From NCBI GenBank assembly GCA_001600635.1, contig BCKL01000015.1:638073-702072 (forward strand): a DNA stretch of 64,000 nucleotides, in the 5' to 3' direction. The stretch is from Leucosporidium creatinivorum (taxonomy: Eukaryota > Basidiomycota > Microbotryomycetes > Leucosporidiales > Leucosporidiaceae). The number at the start of each line of letters is the position of its first letter. Position 1 is the stretch's first letter. The notes under the pieces are model-generated. The model did not search any database. It had not been told where the DNA came from and saw only the letters and a list, made by a program, of their open reading frames with translations. Made by a program: the position numbers and the translations under genes. Below are positions 10,938 to 23,476 of the stretch, one piece after another.

Positions 10938-13666
10938 TTAGCGAACGATCCGGAAGTTGAGCGCGGGCAGAGACTCGACCTTGAAGTAAAAGCGGTGGTT
11001 GATCTCGGACAGCTATTATGCAGCGTAGACAGTAGAACAGCGTTAGCTCTCCAGCCTCTGTATTTGGCAGTAGGCAAGTTACTCACCAGTTCGGAAGGAT
11101 CGAACCGAGTCTTGCGAGCGCTCGTCCGAGGATGAGCAGGCCAGATCACAGCCTTGCCGATGGCGTCGATGTCGTCCATGGTGGCAGTCTCCTCGTTTAG
11201 ATTGGCGGCTAGCAGCAGCGCACGAAGGACCTTGCTGTGCAGTGGCTTGATGTATTCGCTGAGGCGCATCTCGTGCTCGAAGCCTGGTCGCATGCCGAAG
11301 GCGAGGCAGTCGGGGAAGGGTAATGGGCCCATGGAGGGCTGGTTGTTGAGGAAGTAAGAGGTCGGACGTCGAAAAAAGGCCGTGTTGTACTCGTCCTCGG
11401 GGTAGTCGGCGGGGTCGGTGGAGAGGTCGGCGAGGGGGAAGTCGTCGTTGGCGGCGATAATCGCAGTGATGGCGTCGACGCGGATGCTGGACCGGTACGC
11501 CATAACATCGCGGCTGATAAAGGGTAGTGCGCTCTCCCACGTCTCGTCGTCCAGAGTGGCATGGTCGGGAAGCCAAAGAGTGACGACCGAGGGCAGCTTT
11601 TGGAACGGACCGAAGCTAGGGAAGACGTGGAAGTCGTAGCCTTCATCCTGTTGATCGAGGAGCTGCTTGTGATAGTTGCGCAGAGCTTGAAGTCGAGCAT
11701 GTCGAAGATGCCTGCGCTGGGATGCGGCTCGGCTCTTGGCCTCCTCCTGTTCTTCCTTGATCATGCGCACCTGGACGCGCTTCTTGATGCCGCTCCAGTC
11801 TAGAAAGGTGCAGCAAAGGTCGTCAGGTTGTGCATAAGTGCAATGGAAGCTCCGTACTCACCCTCGGGGTCGTTGCTCGGGCAACTCGAGAGAGGACGAA
11901 CGTAGATATGGCGTTGAGCGTCGCTGAGCCAGCCGGGATGACCGAAGAAAGCACGACAGAAGATGTTGTCGAAGTACCATTGTATCCTATGCAGTTAGGA
12001 CCAGGTCAGTCGAGCTATGAGCGCAAGGGAGAGGTGTAGCTCACTCAGTGTCGAGCCATTCGGCGACCTCGAGATCAACCTTGAGTCTGCAGGTGAGGAG
12101 GGTCAGCGATCTGCTCAACCAAAGTAGGTCTAGACATTACTCACGTGCTCCAGGTGATTGTGCCGGCTGCTTGGAGGCGGTCGGCGATGTCCTGCTCGTT
12201 GCGCTTCAGCGTTCCGTTGACGAGCTCTCCGTCCTGCGCGGCGACACAGGTCAGCTCGGCCGTGCGAATGCGAGTGTAGCTCGAAGCTCACCTTCAACCG
12301 TGCGTGAGCCTGTCTACCTTGGTCCTTGACGAAAGCGTTGATGGCGGAGAAGCGACTCTCGGTGAAGGCTCCGAGCGAGGGCTCCGACTCCCCAGTGCAT
12401 TTGCTGGAGACGGCATCTGCTTCCTCCTGTAGTTTGTTGAGAGTCTTGCTGGCCTCGAGCAGCTCGCGCGTAGGGTAGTAGCCTGGCAAGGAGCAGAGTC
12501 AACGTCCGAAGCGCGAGCGAGAAGGCAGCTGAGGCTAACGATGGCGTTCTCGAGGAGGGCCAGCCGGCCCGACTGCAGACAGATCGGGTCAGTAGGTCGT
12601 CTAGCAGTCTCACGCGAAACGCCTACCGGGGGTGTACGGAACGCAGGTGATCGCTCGAGGATGGAGACCGACGAGCTTCTTGACCTTGCTGGCCGAGGTG
12701 AGACTGAGAGTACATCGCTCAGCATAGAAGCGAGTGAGGACATTTGAATTGAACGGAGAAGAGCTCACTTGGTCATCCTGCAAGGCGCGCAGAGGCGACT
12801 TCGAAGAACGACGTCGGGCATGACCGTCTTGCCTTCCTCGCCGCAGGTCTGTATCGAATCGAGAGACTGTGAGCTACGAGCTTGGGGAGCTCGAGTTGCC
12901 ACTCACCATGCATGTCGTTCCATGAAGCAAGAGAGCGTAGTTGACCTCGGTCAAGCCGTTGATCTCGGGAAGGTTGGCAGCTCGACGGTGACCGAGCCAG
13001 ATGGAACGACCCGAGCGCGAGAGAAGGAGCGAGTGGAAGGGCTTGGAGGTACGCGCGAGCTTAATGAGGTCGCGAGGACTGACATGCGAGCAGATCTGAT
13101 GCAGCAAGAGTCAGCTCAGCTCGGCCTTTTGATGAAGCCAGCTTATGTATGGCGCACCTCAGCCAACACGTCGAGGGGCACAGCCGAGAAGACGTTTCGA
13201 GATGTCTCGTCGGGCACTGCAGCCGAGTCGACGCCGTTCTGTACAGACTGGCGCGCCTTCTTCCTCGCTGGTTGAGCTGAGAGCCGGAGGACAGGTCAGC
13301 GACGGTTTCTTGGAGCGAGGCGCCGGAGAGCTGTCTATTGTAGTCCAAAGCGCCTCCTCTGACCCGACAGCCCTCTGCTGCAGCTTTCCCAGCCCTTCGT
13401 CGCGTCCTCTCCTCCAACGCGACCATCCGAGCTTGCCGCCCGGCGCCTTTTGGGGGAGCTTGAGCAGCACCGGAAGTTGTACCAGGATAGCAGAGATCGC
13501 TAGCGGTGCTCCACCACTGCAGCTGAACCCTCGTTCGAGCATTACGAGAGACGCGTCGCGCGTATTCACCTTCACTCGTCTCAACCTCGCCCTCCGTGTC
13601 GTTGTCGCTGTCGTCTTCTGGTCGAATAATAGGAGCAGTCTTGTCTTTGTGGCGGGAATCTGCCAT
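10938..13666 (-). CDS. F-box protein with Cys-pair motif (paralogue of 23477-26209)
   Basis: Probably a substrate-recognition subunit of an SCF ubiquitin ligase. The start is ATG 13666 (MADSRHKDKTAPII), followed by an acidic segment and an unusually long intron (about 13580-13280). The F-box is visible as VPLDVLAEICSHVSPRDLIK, then LARTSKPFHSLLLSRSGRSI. Next is HGTTCMTCGEEGKTVMPD, a CxxC pair often found just after the F-box in fungal members. The C-terminal part contains a coiled, Arg/Gln-rich stretch (RHLRHARLQALRNYHKQL), WPAHPRTSARKTRFDPSEL and a last exon ending ESLPALNFRIVR. It is convergent with OST1, with 253 bp between the stops. The whole locus, with its 3' flank and the OST1 tail, is present again in inverted orientation at 23.4-26.8 kb. 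The target protein is unknown. Confidence 0.75.
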
Positions 13667-14227
13667 CCTGTACGAAGTGTCGAAAGGCGATAGTCGAGGT
13701 GAGCGGCGGAGGAAGAGAGGCGAGTGGAGCGAGCGCGACGCGTACAGGTGGAGTGAGGATGTGCTGCATCTCGGTTGTCCGATTTGAGTACAGCCTGAGC
13801 GCTGTCTTAGATTGCGGAGCGCTCACTCTACTGCATCGTAGTGTGCTGCTCTGCAATTCGGCTCGGCGTTGGCTCGCGCTGGGCTTTGTGCAGTCTTTCG
13901 CTCGTACACAGAGCACTAGGCGATGCTGCCACAGCTAAACTACACGATGCACTAGTCTCTATAGCCCTCGACATTCTCGGACAGGCTGGACATCTGTAGA
14001 AGGTACGCGACAACCGATCTCGGCGATGAGAAGGAGCTCTGCCAGCGCGTAGACCTTTCGCCGGCGTTCTCCTCTCGCACCGTCGGGTGATGAGGTGTAA
14101 AGTGGTGTGTTGAGCTCTAGATACTACTGAGCAGCTCCTTCCTCTCCCTGCCTCGGCGCTGACCTGCCGAATCAATCGCCGAACTCCGCCAATCTCCCCT
14201 CTCAGCATCTGACCGACTACTCTAGAT
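13667..14227. other. Intergenic region, no gene seen
   Basis: This lies between the F-box gene start and the COX11 stop. I see no convincing reading frame, tRNA or repeat here. It presumably holds the F-box promoter and the COX11 3' end. Confidence 0.5.
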
Positions 14228-15173
14228 CTATACGGCCGCTACAGATCCCGCGACTGCCAGTGGTCCCTCTGACGGAACGAGGTTGCCATAATTATCCCTT
14301 CTTGCTCGGCTGTTTGAGGAAGGGGGGTTCGGGGGTTCGGGGCAAGGAGCGAAGGTCAGCCTTCTCCTTCTCCTCGCGCTGAGCCGAATCAAAGCGACTC
14401 ACAAGAAGGTGTAAGAAAGCGTAACCTCCCTCACATCCCTCATTAGTGGATCGTCGAGGAAGTCTCGGTCGATGAAGAAGAAGACGGGGAGGTCAACTTC
14501 CTCGCCCGCGAGGATCCGTTGCTCCTCGAAGCAGAAGCACTCGACCTTGGCGAAATAAGGAGCGATCTGTCGAATGCTAGAAGGTCAGCGATGCCGAGCA
14601 AGCGAAGCCCGAGCTCGAAGAACTCACATTATTCGGCGTAACATTGTAAGTGGCGATTCCGATAATATCCTCGCTCGAGTTGTTGGTAGCCGTGTAGAAC
14701 GCCAATGCGGTCTCCCCTGGCAGCACCTTGACATCCTTCTGCTGCGGTGTAAACGACCAAGGCAGCGAATCGCTCGAATCGGCGTTAAAGTTGACCTTGA
14801 TCCTCCTCCCTGCTTCCTGTTCCGATACGGGAATCAGCCGATCTGCACTGAAGCGAGTGCTGTCGGTTTGAGGGGTGCCGCCGTAGCCTGTTTGGGAGCA
14901 GAATACGCGGTAGAGCGGGACCGCGAGGTAGGAGGCGGTTCCGACGAGGATGATGGTGGCGGTGGAGTAGAGGAGGAGGGACCGGTTGCGCTGCTTGTAG
15001 TGCTCTCCTCGGGCTTGTTGGTACGATTGCCGAGATGTTGTAGGGCGCAGCGGCGGCGGCGGAGGAGAGGACGAAGCCCATCGGCGGCAGAGGAGTGAGG
15101 GTGAAAGTGTAGGCGATGGCCGTGTAGTACTACATGCTCGTAATGATGTCCGTAATCCGAATTGGAGCGACAT
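14228..15173 (-). CDS. COX11: Cytochrome c oxidase assembly protein COX11
   Basis: Inner-membrane copper chaperone that delivers copper to the CuB site of Cox1 in mitochondria. The start ATG 15173 gives an Arg/Ser-rich mitochondrial presequence (MSLQFGLRTSLRACSTTRPS). One transmembrane helix follows (LLLYSTATIILVGTASYLA), ending in the conserved VPLYRVFCSQTGYGG. The intermembrane-space domain has IKVNFNADSSDSLPWSF and the copper-binding CFCF in KVECFCFEEQ, then LPVFFFIDRDFLDDPLM and VTLSYTFF. The last intron (14402-14310) must be spliced: read through, the protein stops at the donor; spliced, it continues FFRARRDNYGNL to a TAG at 14228, which fits the family C-terminus. It is divergent from SGD1, with 115 bp between starts. 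Confidence 0.93.
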
Positions 15174-15288
15174 GCTGAGGTACAGAATCGAGGTGAGACG
15201 TAGAAAGCAGAAAGCGAGCCCGCATCTTTCGCTTCTACTTTCCGCTCGTTCCTTCGGACATCGTTTCTACCACCCTACAGCACACAAA
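15174..15288. promoter_or_regulatory. Divergent intergenic region, COX11 / SGD1
   Basis: Only 115 bp lies between the two start codons. There is a CTACAG before the SGD1 ATG and no obvious TATA box. Shared promoter inferred from position. Confidence 0.35.
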
Positions 15289-18200
15289 ATGCCACCCAAG
15301 CAGCAACAGCGCAAGGGCAAAGCCCCCCTCCGCCGAACCGTCCGTCTTCTTTCTCTTGCTCCCCGCTGCTCTCTTTCGCGCCGCTCGCTAACCCTTTTCG
15401 ATTCGACTGGGCTACAGGTCGAGCTGCCCGCTGCTCTTCGACAGGAGCTACAGGATCTCGGACATATCCCCAAACCAGGCAAGGGCAAGCTCGGCAGGAA
15501 GGACAAGAGGAAGCAGGCGAGGGAGGAAGCCAAGCAGAGGAGGGGCAACCATTTCTCGGCGGGGGCGGGAGCTGCTGAGGCGACCAAGGGAGGGAAAGGG
15601 AAGAGGAAGGCTGAGCTACAGGAGGGGTCGGACGACGAGCCCGAGCCCCAGCCACAGCAGCAGCAGAGCAAGAACAAGCGCCCGAAGGTCGACTCGGCGC
15701 CCGCTCCCACCACCTCCGAACCCACCGCGCCAGCACCCTATCAAACGCCTCTCGAAAAGCTCCTCGCCAAGCAAGAAGCCCGCTCGGCCCCTTCCTCCTC
15801 CGCCAACATCTCAGCAAAGACCGGCCGAGCCAAGTCGGGCGCCGAACTGGCTGAGGATCAGGAGATTGCTTGGTTGGAGGCTAAGCTGGGAGTGAGGAAT
15901 GCGGATCCGAGTGATAAGAAGGTGGCCGGGGGTATTTGGAAGGGAGAGATGGCAGATGATGGGCTTGATGGTGAGTTTGAACGAGAGCGAGTGAGCGCCG
16001 AGGTAGGCATGGAGAGCTGACATGCGCTTTCGCTCTCCAGACCTGTTCGGTGGATTGGAGGACCTCGAAGCTGCTGCCTTCGGATCGTCCAACAAGGTAC
16101 GTTCTCTCTCTCTGCTCGGCCATTCCTTCTCGGCGCTCGCTGAGTCTCGCCTGCTCCGACTGGAACAGGAATACGCCCGCCTCCTCCGCCAACAAGAAGA
16201 AGGCTCCGACTACTCAGCTTCCGACTCCGAAGACGAAGCCAACGACCTGGAAGCCGGTCTGGACGCTCTCGAGTACGGCGGGATCGACTCTGGCTCGGAG
16301 GACGACAACGACGATGAGGGAGCGTTCGGCTCGGATGGCATCTCGGATGACGAGCTGATGGATGCTGGAGATGATGATGATCATAGGGAGATGGGGGAGG
16401 TGGGATCGTCGGGGTCGGAGGAAGAGGAGGAGTTCGATGAGGAGAGCGGGAGTGAGGAGGAGGACAGTGAGATGGGAGAGGAGGAGGATGAGGAGAGAAT
16501 GATGAGGGAGTTTGAGGAGGCGTATGGCGGTGCTGAGGGAGATGAAGAGGATGAAGAAGGAGGGATGGAGATGACTTTCGGCGCCGATGGATCGATCGTC
16601 CCTTCCGCTCCTTCCACCACCGCCGCCCCCGCTCCCACCTTACCGGCACCAAAAAAAGGCGCCTACGTCCCTCCCCATCTCCGCGCAGCAGCAGCAGCAG
16701 CAGCAGCCGCTCCTCCCGCCCCCTCCACCACCTCCAACGCACCTCCCATCGACCCTCGCCTCCGCCGCTCAATGCAAGGTCACCTCAACAAGCTCTCCCC
16801 TCTCAACATCTCCGCCATCCTCTCCTCCCTCTCCTCCCTCTACTCCTCCAACCCCCGCGCCATCGTCTCCGCCACGCTCACCCAACTCCTCCTCGAAATG
16901 ATCTCGGGGAGGGATAACCTCGGCGAGCAGTTGGTCGTTACTTATGCGGCCCTCGTAGCGGGTTTGACAAGGATGGTGGGCATCGAGTTTGGTGCGGGAG
17001 TAGTGGCCAAGGCGGTGGGTATGTTTGAGGAGTCGTTGGCTTCCCACGTTGCTGCGCGCGCCGAGGGGAAGGACGAGGAGGATGGAGGGTTCGAGGGAAG
17101 GCCGGGGAGTAAGGAGTGCCTCAACTTGGTCGCTTTCATTACCGAGCTGTACAACTTTGGAGTTGTGGCGTGTGTGTTGCTGTATGATTTCGTGAGGCTC
17201 TTCATTGAGAGTGGGTTGAGGGAGTTGGAGACCGAGTTGCTCGTCAAGGTCGTCAAGCGTGAGTTCGCGCGGTCTTTTCAGTCTCTCGTAGTCGAACAAA
17301 TGCTGATCATGTCGCTATTTTACTCTCACTCCGCAGGCTCCGGACAGCAACTTCGTCAAGACGACCCTTCGGCGTTGAAGGAGATCATCAACCTCGTCAA
17401 GGCCAAGCAGCAGGGCATCGACACGAGCAGCATGAAGTGAGCCTCTCCGTCACTATCCTTCAACCGTCGTCTCCTTCTCCTGCTGATCTCTCACTTCCCC
17501 CTCCCTCGCTCTCCCTCCGCCGTTCTCTACTCTTCCCTCCGCACGCGCTTCACCTCATCTGACTCGCTCAGCTCCCGTACCCGCTTCATGGTCGACTCGC
17601 TCACCAATCTGAAGAACAACAAGAACTCAGCCGCCAAAGCCGACGCCAACGGAGCGGTCGATCATTACTCGGGATTGAAGAAGTTCTTGAGTGGTCTGAG
17701 GAAGGGAGGTGAGTTGCCGGTCTCTCCCTTGGATTGTGCTCTCGCTGCAGGGATGCAGAAGCGCGTGCCGAATAGGCGAAGCATCGTTGCTGACCCTCCT
17801 CCTCCCCTTCTTCCAGCGTCCACCCCCGAGCCCCTCCGCCTAACTCTCGCCGACCTGCACTCCTCCTCCTCCAAGGGCAAATGGTGGCTTGTCGGCGCAG
17901 CCTGGGGCGGAGACCCTTTGGTCGACCAACCCGAGCTCGCGATGAAGGATCCCTCGGCCTCGGGAACGACGACCGATGCCAAGATGGCCAAGTTGGCGAG
18001 GGCGCAGGGGATGAATACGGATATCAGGAGGGGAGTGTTCAATGTGTTGATGAGCAGTGAGGTGAGTTTGACTGGAGTGGGAGGGAGGCGAGAGAGACTA
18101 GAGCTGACCCTTCGGTGATGCTCGACAGGACTATGTCGACGCCTGCGAACGACTACTTCAACTCGGCCTTACGGACGTGCAACAGCGCGAGATCGCTCGT

Positions 18201-18950
18201 GTACTGCTGCAGTGCTGCGGTAACGTACGTTGCCTCTTCTTCTCCCCCGCTCGCTCTCGCTGACCTCGCCGATCTTCGAAACGCGCAGGAGAAGGCGTAC
18301 AACCCCTACTACACCCTCGTCGCACACCGCATGGCCACCAAATCTCACGGCTTCGGCATCACCCTCCAGTACTGCTTGTGGGACTTTTTGCGCGAGTTGG
18401 GAGAGAAGAAGGTTGGTGGGGAGGAGATGGTCAAGAACCTTGACGAGGAGAGTAGTGGGCCCAGTAAGGTCAGCAAGAGGAGGATCACCAACTTGGCTAA
18501 GCTGTATGCTTGGTGCGTTGCCAAGGAGGTGCTGTCGTTGATGATCCTCAAGGTGAGCTTTCGTTCCGTTCCTTTCGCACGCTGAACTTCTCGCTGACTC
18601 CCCTACACCTCCAACAGCCCATCCCCTTCGGTAACCCCAAGCCCCTGACCCTCTCCTTCCTCACCCAATTCTTCACCAACCTCCTCATCGCCACTCAGAC
18701 GACCTCTCCCGCTCTCATCCTCCCCGCCACCGCCACCCGCAAGGACAAGGCAGCGATCGAGCGAGTCTTCATCAAAGCTGCGCCTCATGGTGCGCTGCTC
18801 AAGGGCTTGGGGTACTTCTTTGAGACGGCTATGGAGGATGCGGAGGAGAGGACGGATGGGGAGAGGGAGAGGAAGGTCGTGAGGTTTGGGATCAAGGTCG
18901 CAAAGGAGACGCTGAGCTCGAGTAGTGGAATTGTCGTCGATTTGAGGTAG
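15289..18950 (+). CDS. SGD1: Nucleolar MIF4G/MA3 protein SGD1/NOM1
   Basis: Essential nucleolar factor for 40S subunit (18S rRNA) maturation; the family works with the Fal1/eIF4AIII-type helicase. The N-terminus is basic (MPPKQQQRKGKAPLRRT; GKLGRKDKRKQAREEAKQRR), followed by Lys-rich and QQQQ stretches. A long Asp/Glu acidic region (SDSEDEANDLEAG to about 16570) precedes GAYVPPHLR and a run of nine alanines. The MIF4G domain starts at LRRSMQGHLNKLSPLNISAI and contains LLLEMISGRDNLGEQLVVTY and ECLNLVAFITELYNFGVV. The MA3 domain is in the last exons: DVQQREIARVLLQCC-like sequence, then NPYYTLVAHRMATKSHGFG. Introns are numerous. The start at 15289 was chosen as the first ATG in frame with the basic N-terminus; the reading frame upstream is open but has no support. 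Confidence 0.92.
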
Positions 18951-19123
18951 ATCTGTGCTAGCTCTCGTTGCTACTGGCAGCCCATCAGCCCTTCGCTGGC
19001 TCGACCCAAGCGAACCCAGAAGCAGTCGCCGAGCAGCTCGCGAATCTGCTCTCGAGCCGGTTCATCTCGTCCACCGACTCGTCAATGAGCTATAAAAATC
19101 CTTGCATTTAACACCCCTTCCAT

Positions 19124-20675
19124 CTAAACGACCTCATACTTCGGTGGGCGTCCCTCATAAGTATCAACCTTCGGCGCCCTCCCAAACCTCGGCTCCTTCT
19201 TGCCCAACACCTTCTCATAAATCTCACTAACACTCTTATCCCACTTTTGGCGGAAGAAGTTCACTCCCTCTGCGGTCAATCCATGCTCCTTGACGAATTG
19301 GCGGACGTCGAAAGCTTCGCGGTCGAGCGATTCGGGGGCGAGGGTGAGGGATCCGGAGGGCTGCGCGAGGAGGAGGAGGGTGTAGCGGTGGTAGGGGGTG
19401 CCGTTTTGCGGGTGAGGGGGGATGTAGGAGAGGAGAGAGGGGGCGGTGATGCTGGAGACGGTGGAGGAAAGGGGGATGTTGGGACTGGAGAAGGACGAGG
19501 CGTCAGTCCCGAGAGAGTAGGGAGGAGACAAGAAACGTACATGAGCCAGTGAGCGTAGGTGGTGAAGCTGTGGTTGGCCTCGTCGGGCACGTCTGTTGCG
19601 AAAGAGAAGGTCAGCCGAGCTCGGCGAAGGCGAGAGTCGGAGCGAGCCGAACGTACCGGGATCGACGAGAAGGAGAGTGTAGAGACGCTCCTCGGGGTGG
19701 AAGACCTGAGCGGTGACCTCTACTCCGTCGCGGGTCTGCAAGAACGTATGAAGGTCAGCATGTGAGTCGAGGGGAGGGGCAGAGCGAGAGAACGGACCGA
19801 GGCTGGCGAGGTGAAGACTCCGGGAACGATGGTCTCTCCTCCGATAGAGATCTTGACGTCTGCTACAGGCGAGATTGATGGCAGAAGGTCGGGAGTGACC
19901 GACATCTGGGTTACTCGTTGCATCTGCCGAGGGGAGGAGACGGTCAGCTCTGCAGCTGGAAGAGAGGCAACGAGGCGCAGCTCACCAGGATAGCCAGCTC
20001 TCCTTCCTTCCTCCATTTCCGCTCGGCCAGGTGACGGTACACTGGCTTGGAGAGGTCGCCTGAGGGAAAGCCGAGAAGCGAAGTTAGCACGCAAATTCGC
20101 GGCAAGGCATGGCGCTGTAGTAGGGTCGTAGTAGCGCTGTAGCGATAGCTGGAGCTGTCTCTGAAACCTTTAACTGCGGCCTCCTGCTTCCAGCGGCGTC
20201 TTTGATGCGCTTCAGCAAGGCGAGGAGCTGCTCGGAAGCTCTCTCCTCAGCTGCTGCCGCTCGGCGAAGCTCGTCCCGCTTCGTGTAGCAGCCTATACCA
20301 GCTGTAGCCGACCAGTTGCTCCCTCGGCTGTTCTAGCTCCTGCCACGATCCCCTCTGCTCTCCCACAGATAAAAGCGCCCCGGACGACTCACCACTTCCT
20401 GAAGCTGCCCTCCACCTCGTCTCGGGATCGTTAGCCCATGCCTCGACCTCGAGCTTCTCCAGCACCGACTGATCGACGTCCTTCTGCTTCTGTAGCTTTT
20501 CCAGCTGGCTGAGCTTGTCCTTGCGGTCCTGAGCAATGTAGGCGAGAGCTTGGTCGTAGGCGGGAAGAACTCCTGCTTTGAGTGGTGCAGTGTAGGTCGA
20601 AGTGGAAGCGGCGGGTGTAGTAGTGGAAGTGCTGAAAGTGCGCAGAGCGCGGGTCACTTGGCGGGATGAGCGCAT
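19124..20675 (-). CDS. MRPL35: Mitochondrial large-subunit ribosomal protein mL38 (yeast MRPL35), PEBP fold
   Basis: Component of the mitochondrial 54S subunit. The ATG at 20675 starts a Ser/Thr/Arg leader (MRSSRQVTRALRTFSTSTTT) that looks like a mitochondrial presequence. LPAYDQALAYIAQDRKDK and a coiled segment (LSQLEKLQKQKDVDQSVLEK) follow. The phosphatidylethanolamine-binding-protein fold is recognised by LYTLLLVDPDVPDEANHSF, AHWL, and PPHPQNGTPYHRYTLLLLAQ. The C-terminus WDKSVSEIYEKVLGKKEPRF is the extension seen in mL38 rather than in plain PEBP. The gene has several introns, each with a GGTCAGC branch site when read on the plus strand. It is convergent with SGD1, with 173 bp between stops. 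Confidence 0.88.
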
Positions 20676-21154
20676 GCTTGAGATCTGGTAGCTGGTAAGA
20701 AGCGAGCGAGCAACTCTCGCGGCCAAGTCCAAAAGCTCGGAGAGGAGGTGTTCACTTTTGCTCTTCGTGTAGGGCGGTTAGTACGGTATGTTCGAGCTCA
20801 GTCTCAGTTCATGATAGACCTATACTACAGCAGAACTGGTCACGCCGGACGCGTCTCGGAGGATGCGAAGAAGAGGAGAGCTGCTGCACCGAGCTTTTCG
20901 GCGATGAGTTCTAGCGCCGGACTGGAAGCTCGGAATGAGCTCAAAGCTGTAGGTTATCACCCCTCGCATTGATGGGGAGCGTGTGGAGTGTTAGGAATGC
21001 TCGCAGCGCTCCTCCACAATTAGACATCTCCGCCCTTCCGCTCTGCTGGCGGTGTTTGCTCTCCTCCTCCTCAACCCACAGCCTCGGATTCGCCCTTTCG
21101 CTCTTTGCTTCCTTCCCACCGTTGGTCTTCTCGCCAGACCTTACTTCGCCCGCC
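20676..21154. other. Divergent intergenic region, no further gene seen
   Basis: About 480 bp between the divergent starts of mL38 and the GPI glycoprotein gene. No tRNA or repeat is recognised, and short open frames here have no homology I can see. A pyrimidine-rich stretch directly before the ATG at 21155 is typical of a strongly expressed fungal promoter. Confidence 0.45.
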
Positions 21155-23259
21155 ATGTCCCTCAAGAACCTCCTCCTCGCCCTCCCTCTCCTAGCTTCCA
21201 GCGTTTCCGCCGGCACCGGTAGCTTCGACATCAGTGGGTGGCGCATCTCGTTACTGTACATCTGAAGCGCTCTAGCTGATCTACTGAACGCAGACAACCT
21301 GCCCGAGCACTCGGAGAATGGACAGCAAGGGTGAGCTGCTCGAAGCGCGCCGGCGCCGGGTCCTTCAACAAAGCACGAGCTGACCATCCCTCTGTACAGC
21401 TACAACAACTGCGGCACCACCGACTCGCAGAGCTCAATGTGCCAGACCGCTCACGTCAAGTACGTCCTCACTCGCTCGTCTGAACTGGCCTTCGCCGCCG
21501 TCGCCGAACCTTCGAAGCTAACGACGCACTTGCGCTCCTTCTAGCTCGCTCAACGATTTCTGTCTGTGGGCCCCTCCTTCGCCTGGAGTGACCATCGGTA
21601 ACTCGGAGCAGTATGAGGTTGCTTGGTGCACTCAGGCTGGACATGGAGCGAGGTGAGTTCAAGGGAAGGGGGACCGCCGAAGGAATCTCCGAGAGGGCTC
21701 GAGGCCTTTCATTGCGCGAGTACAATAGCTGACATTGTCCTCTCTTACCATAGGCTCATTCCTGAGGGAACTATCCACGGTATGTCCTGTGTTCGAGTCG
21801 AGGGCGCGGATCAGCGCCGTTCGGCTCGTCCGGCTTCGGCGGAAGCTGACGAAGCATTCCCTTCGTCTCATGCAGGCGCCCACTACCTCGAGACTCCTCA
21901 CTACATTCAGGTGAGTACTCCTGACTGATCCGCATCATTTCATGTACTGACCTTCGCCTTCGAAAGATCACCGGAACCGGAGACCTCACCAGCCTCAACA
22001 TCGCCGCCGGGGACGAAGGAGGAGAGGTGCGTGCTCTCGACAAGCTTACCGTGTATCTCATCAGCTGAATCTCGTCCTCACACCAGCTCGACCCTCATGG
22101 GTAGGTTGGAAGCCGTTTTCGCCGTCGCCGACTCCCGCTGACTTGCCGCGACTCTCCCCTCTCCAATTCCCCTGCACCCTCGTACAGCGCCGACGGTAAC
22201 GGCAACCCTATCGGTGGGCTGATGTTCCACAATGGCGTGCAGGTGAAGGAGTGGACCTCCTTCGTGAGTTATGGACGCTCCGAATGCTCGGCGACCTCGG
22301 CGAAGACTCGCTGACCTGTTACCGGGCTAAAAAGATGTCAGACTCCGAGTGGTGTGTCCGAATTTGTATGGATGCACCGGACGCGTGGCTTTGGTGCCAG
22401 CACATATACGATATTCAAGGCTGCCACTGGAACGAACCTGGAAAGTGAGTATCCTAGGACATTCTGGAGCATCGCCCGAGCTGACTGAAGCCCTCACGAG
22501 CAGCTACGACGACGGATTCGACTCCTGCGAGGGTGACTCGACCGAGCAGCCCCCTGGCATCTACATCGTCGACGGCCAGAGCTCCACTTACCAGCAGAGT
22601 GAGCCTTCCCGCCGAACTCTGCTCATTCGCAACCTGACGATCTCTTTCCCTCAGGCCAAGGACCCGCCCCTACTGCTCATGCTGCTGGAGCTTCCTCCAA
22701 CTGCGTCGCCGTCTCTGCTCTCAACGTCGCCGTTCCCAACAAGATCGCCTCGTGAGTCCTGCCTTTCGCCGCGGAAGGAGCGAGGGCCGCTCCGTCGATT
22801 CTTGCGCTGTTGCTGAACTTGCTCCACTCCAACAGGACTACCTCATCGGCCATCAGCTCTTCGGCTACTTCGTCCTCCTCCGTCGAGAGTTCATCGTCCA
22901 TCGTTAGCTCGGCGAATGCCTCGTCGTCGATTGAGTCCTCTTCGGCCATCTCTTCGTCCATCATCTCCTCTTCCTCCTTCGTGACCTCCACCACCAGCAT
23001 CGTCTCTTCATCTTCCATTCTCTCCAACACCAGCACTCTCCCCTCATCCACGTCCACCCTCTCCTCGGCTTCACTCGCTGTCGCCACAGTAACATCAACC
23101 CGCTCGCCCTCCTCCTCGTCGGAGAACACCAACACCGCCACAGCCGCCAACAACGCCGCCTCCGCTTCCAAGACCCCCTCCTCGGGCGCTCAGAAGCTCG
23201 TCTACCCCGTCGGCGCATCCCTCGCTGCGGTCGGGCTTGGGTTGGTTCTCTTTGCTTAG
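21155..23259 (+). CDS. Secreted GPI-anchored Ser/Thr-rich glycoprotein (macrophage-activating-glycoprotein-like)
   Basis: A cell-surface protein. MSLKNLLLALPLLASSVSAG is a clear signal peptide. The extracellular part is cysteine-rich: YNNCGTTDSQSSMCQTAHVN, DFCLWAPPSPGVTIGNSE, EYEVAWCTQ-like, HGARLIPEGTIHGAHYLETP, HYIQITGTGDLTSLNI, then WCVRICMDAPDAWLWCQHIY and CHWNEPGNYDDGFDSCEGD. This layout matches the basidiomycete family annotated as macrophage-activating glycoprotein; the biochemical role is unknown. From about 22840 a long Ser/Thr tract gives dense O-glycosylation potential. The end, KLVYPVGASLAAVGLGLVLF, preceded by small residues, is a standard GPI-anchor signal. Exons are short and at least nine introns are needed. 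Cell-wall mannoprotein is the best description. Confidence 0.82.
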
Positions 23260-23476
23260 GGTGTTGCGGACGATTAGGGATGGTTGCGCCTAGCCATGGC
23301 TGCATAGACACTTTTACGAGGTTGGGCATTAATGATAAGCATGCGTTTGCGCGATGAGATGGCGGTGGGGAGAGATGGTCCGAGAGCTCGGCGAAGAGTT
23401 CGGCGAGATGCTGAGGCTTGAGCAAAGGTTCGCAGCGGCGCCAAGTCAGCCTCTGTTTTTCGACACCACATACAGG

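Noticed and set aside
15858-16772. 304-codon open frame on the minus strand
   Set aside because: Antisense shadow of the SGD1/NOM1 acidic and polyalanine region; low-complexity Arg/Pro/His composition.
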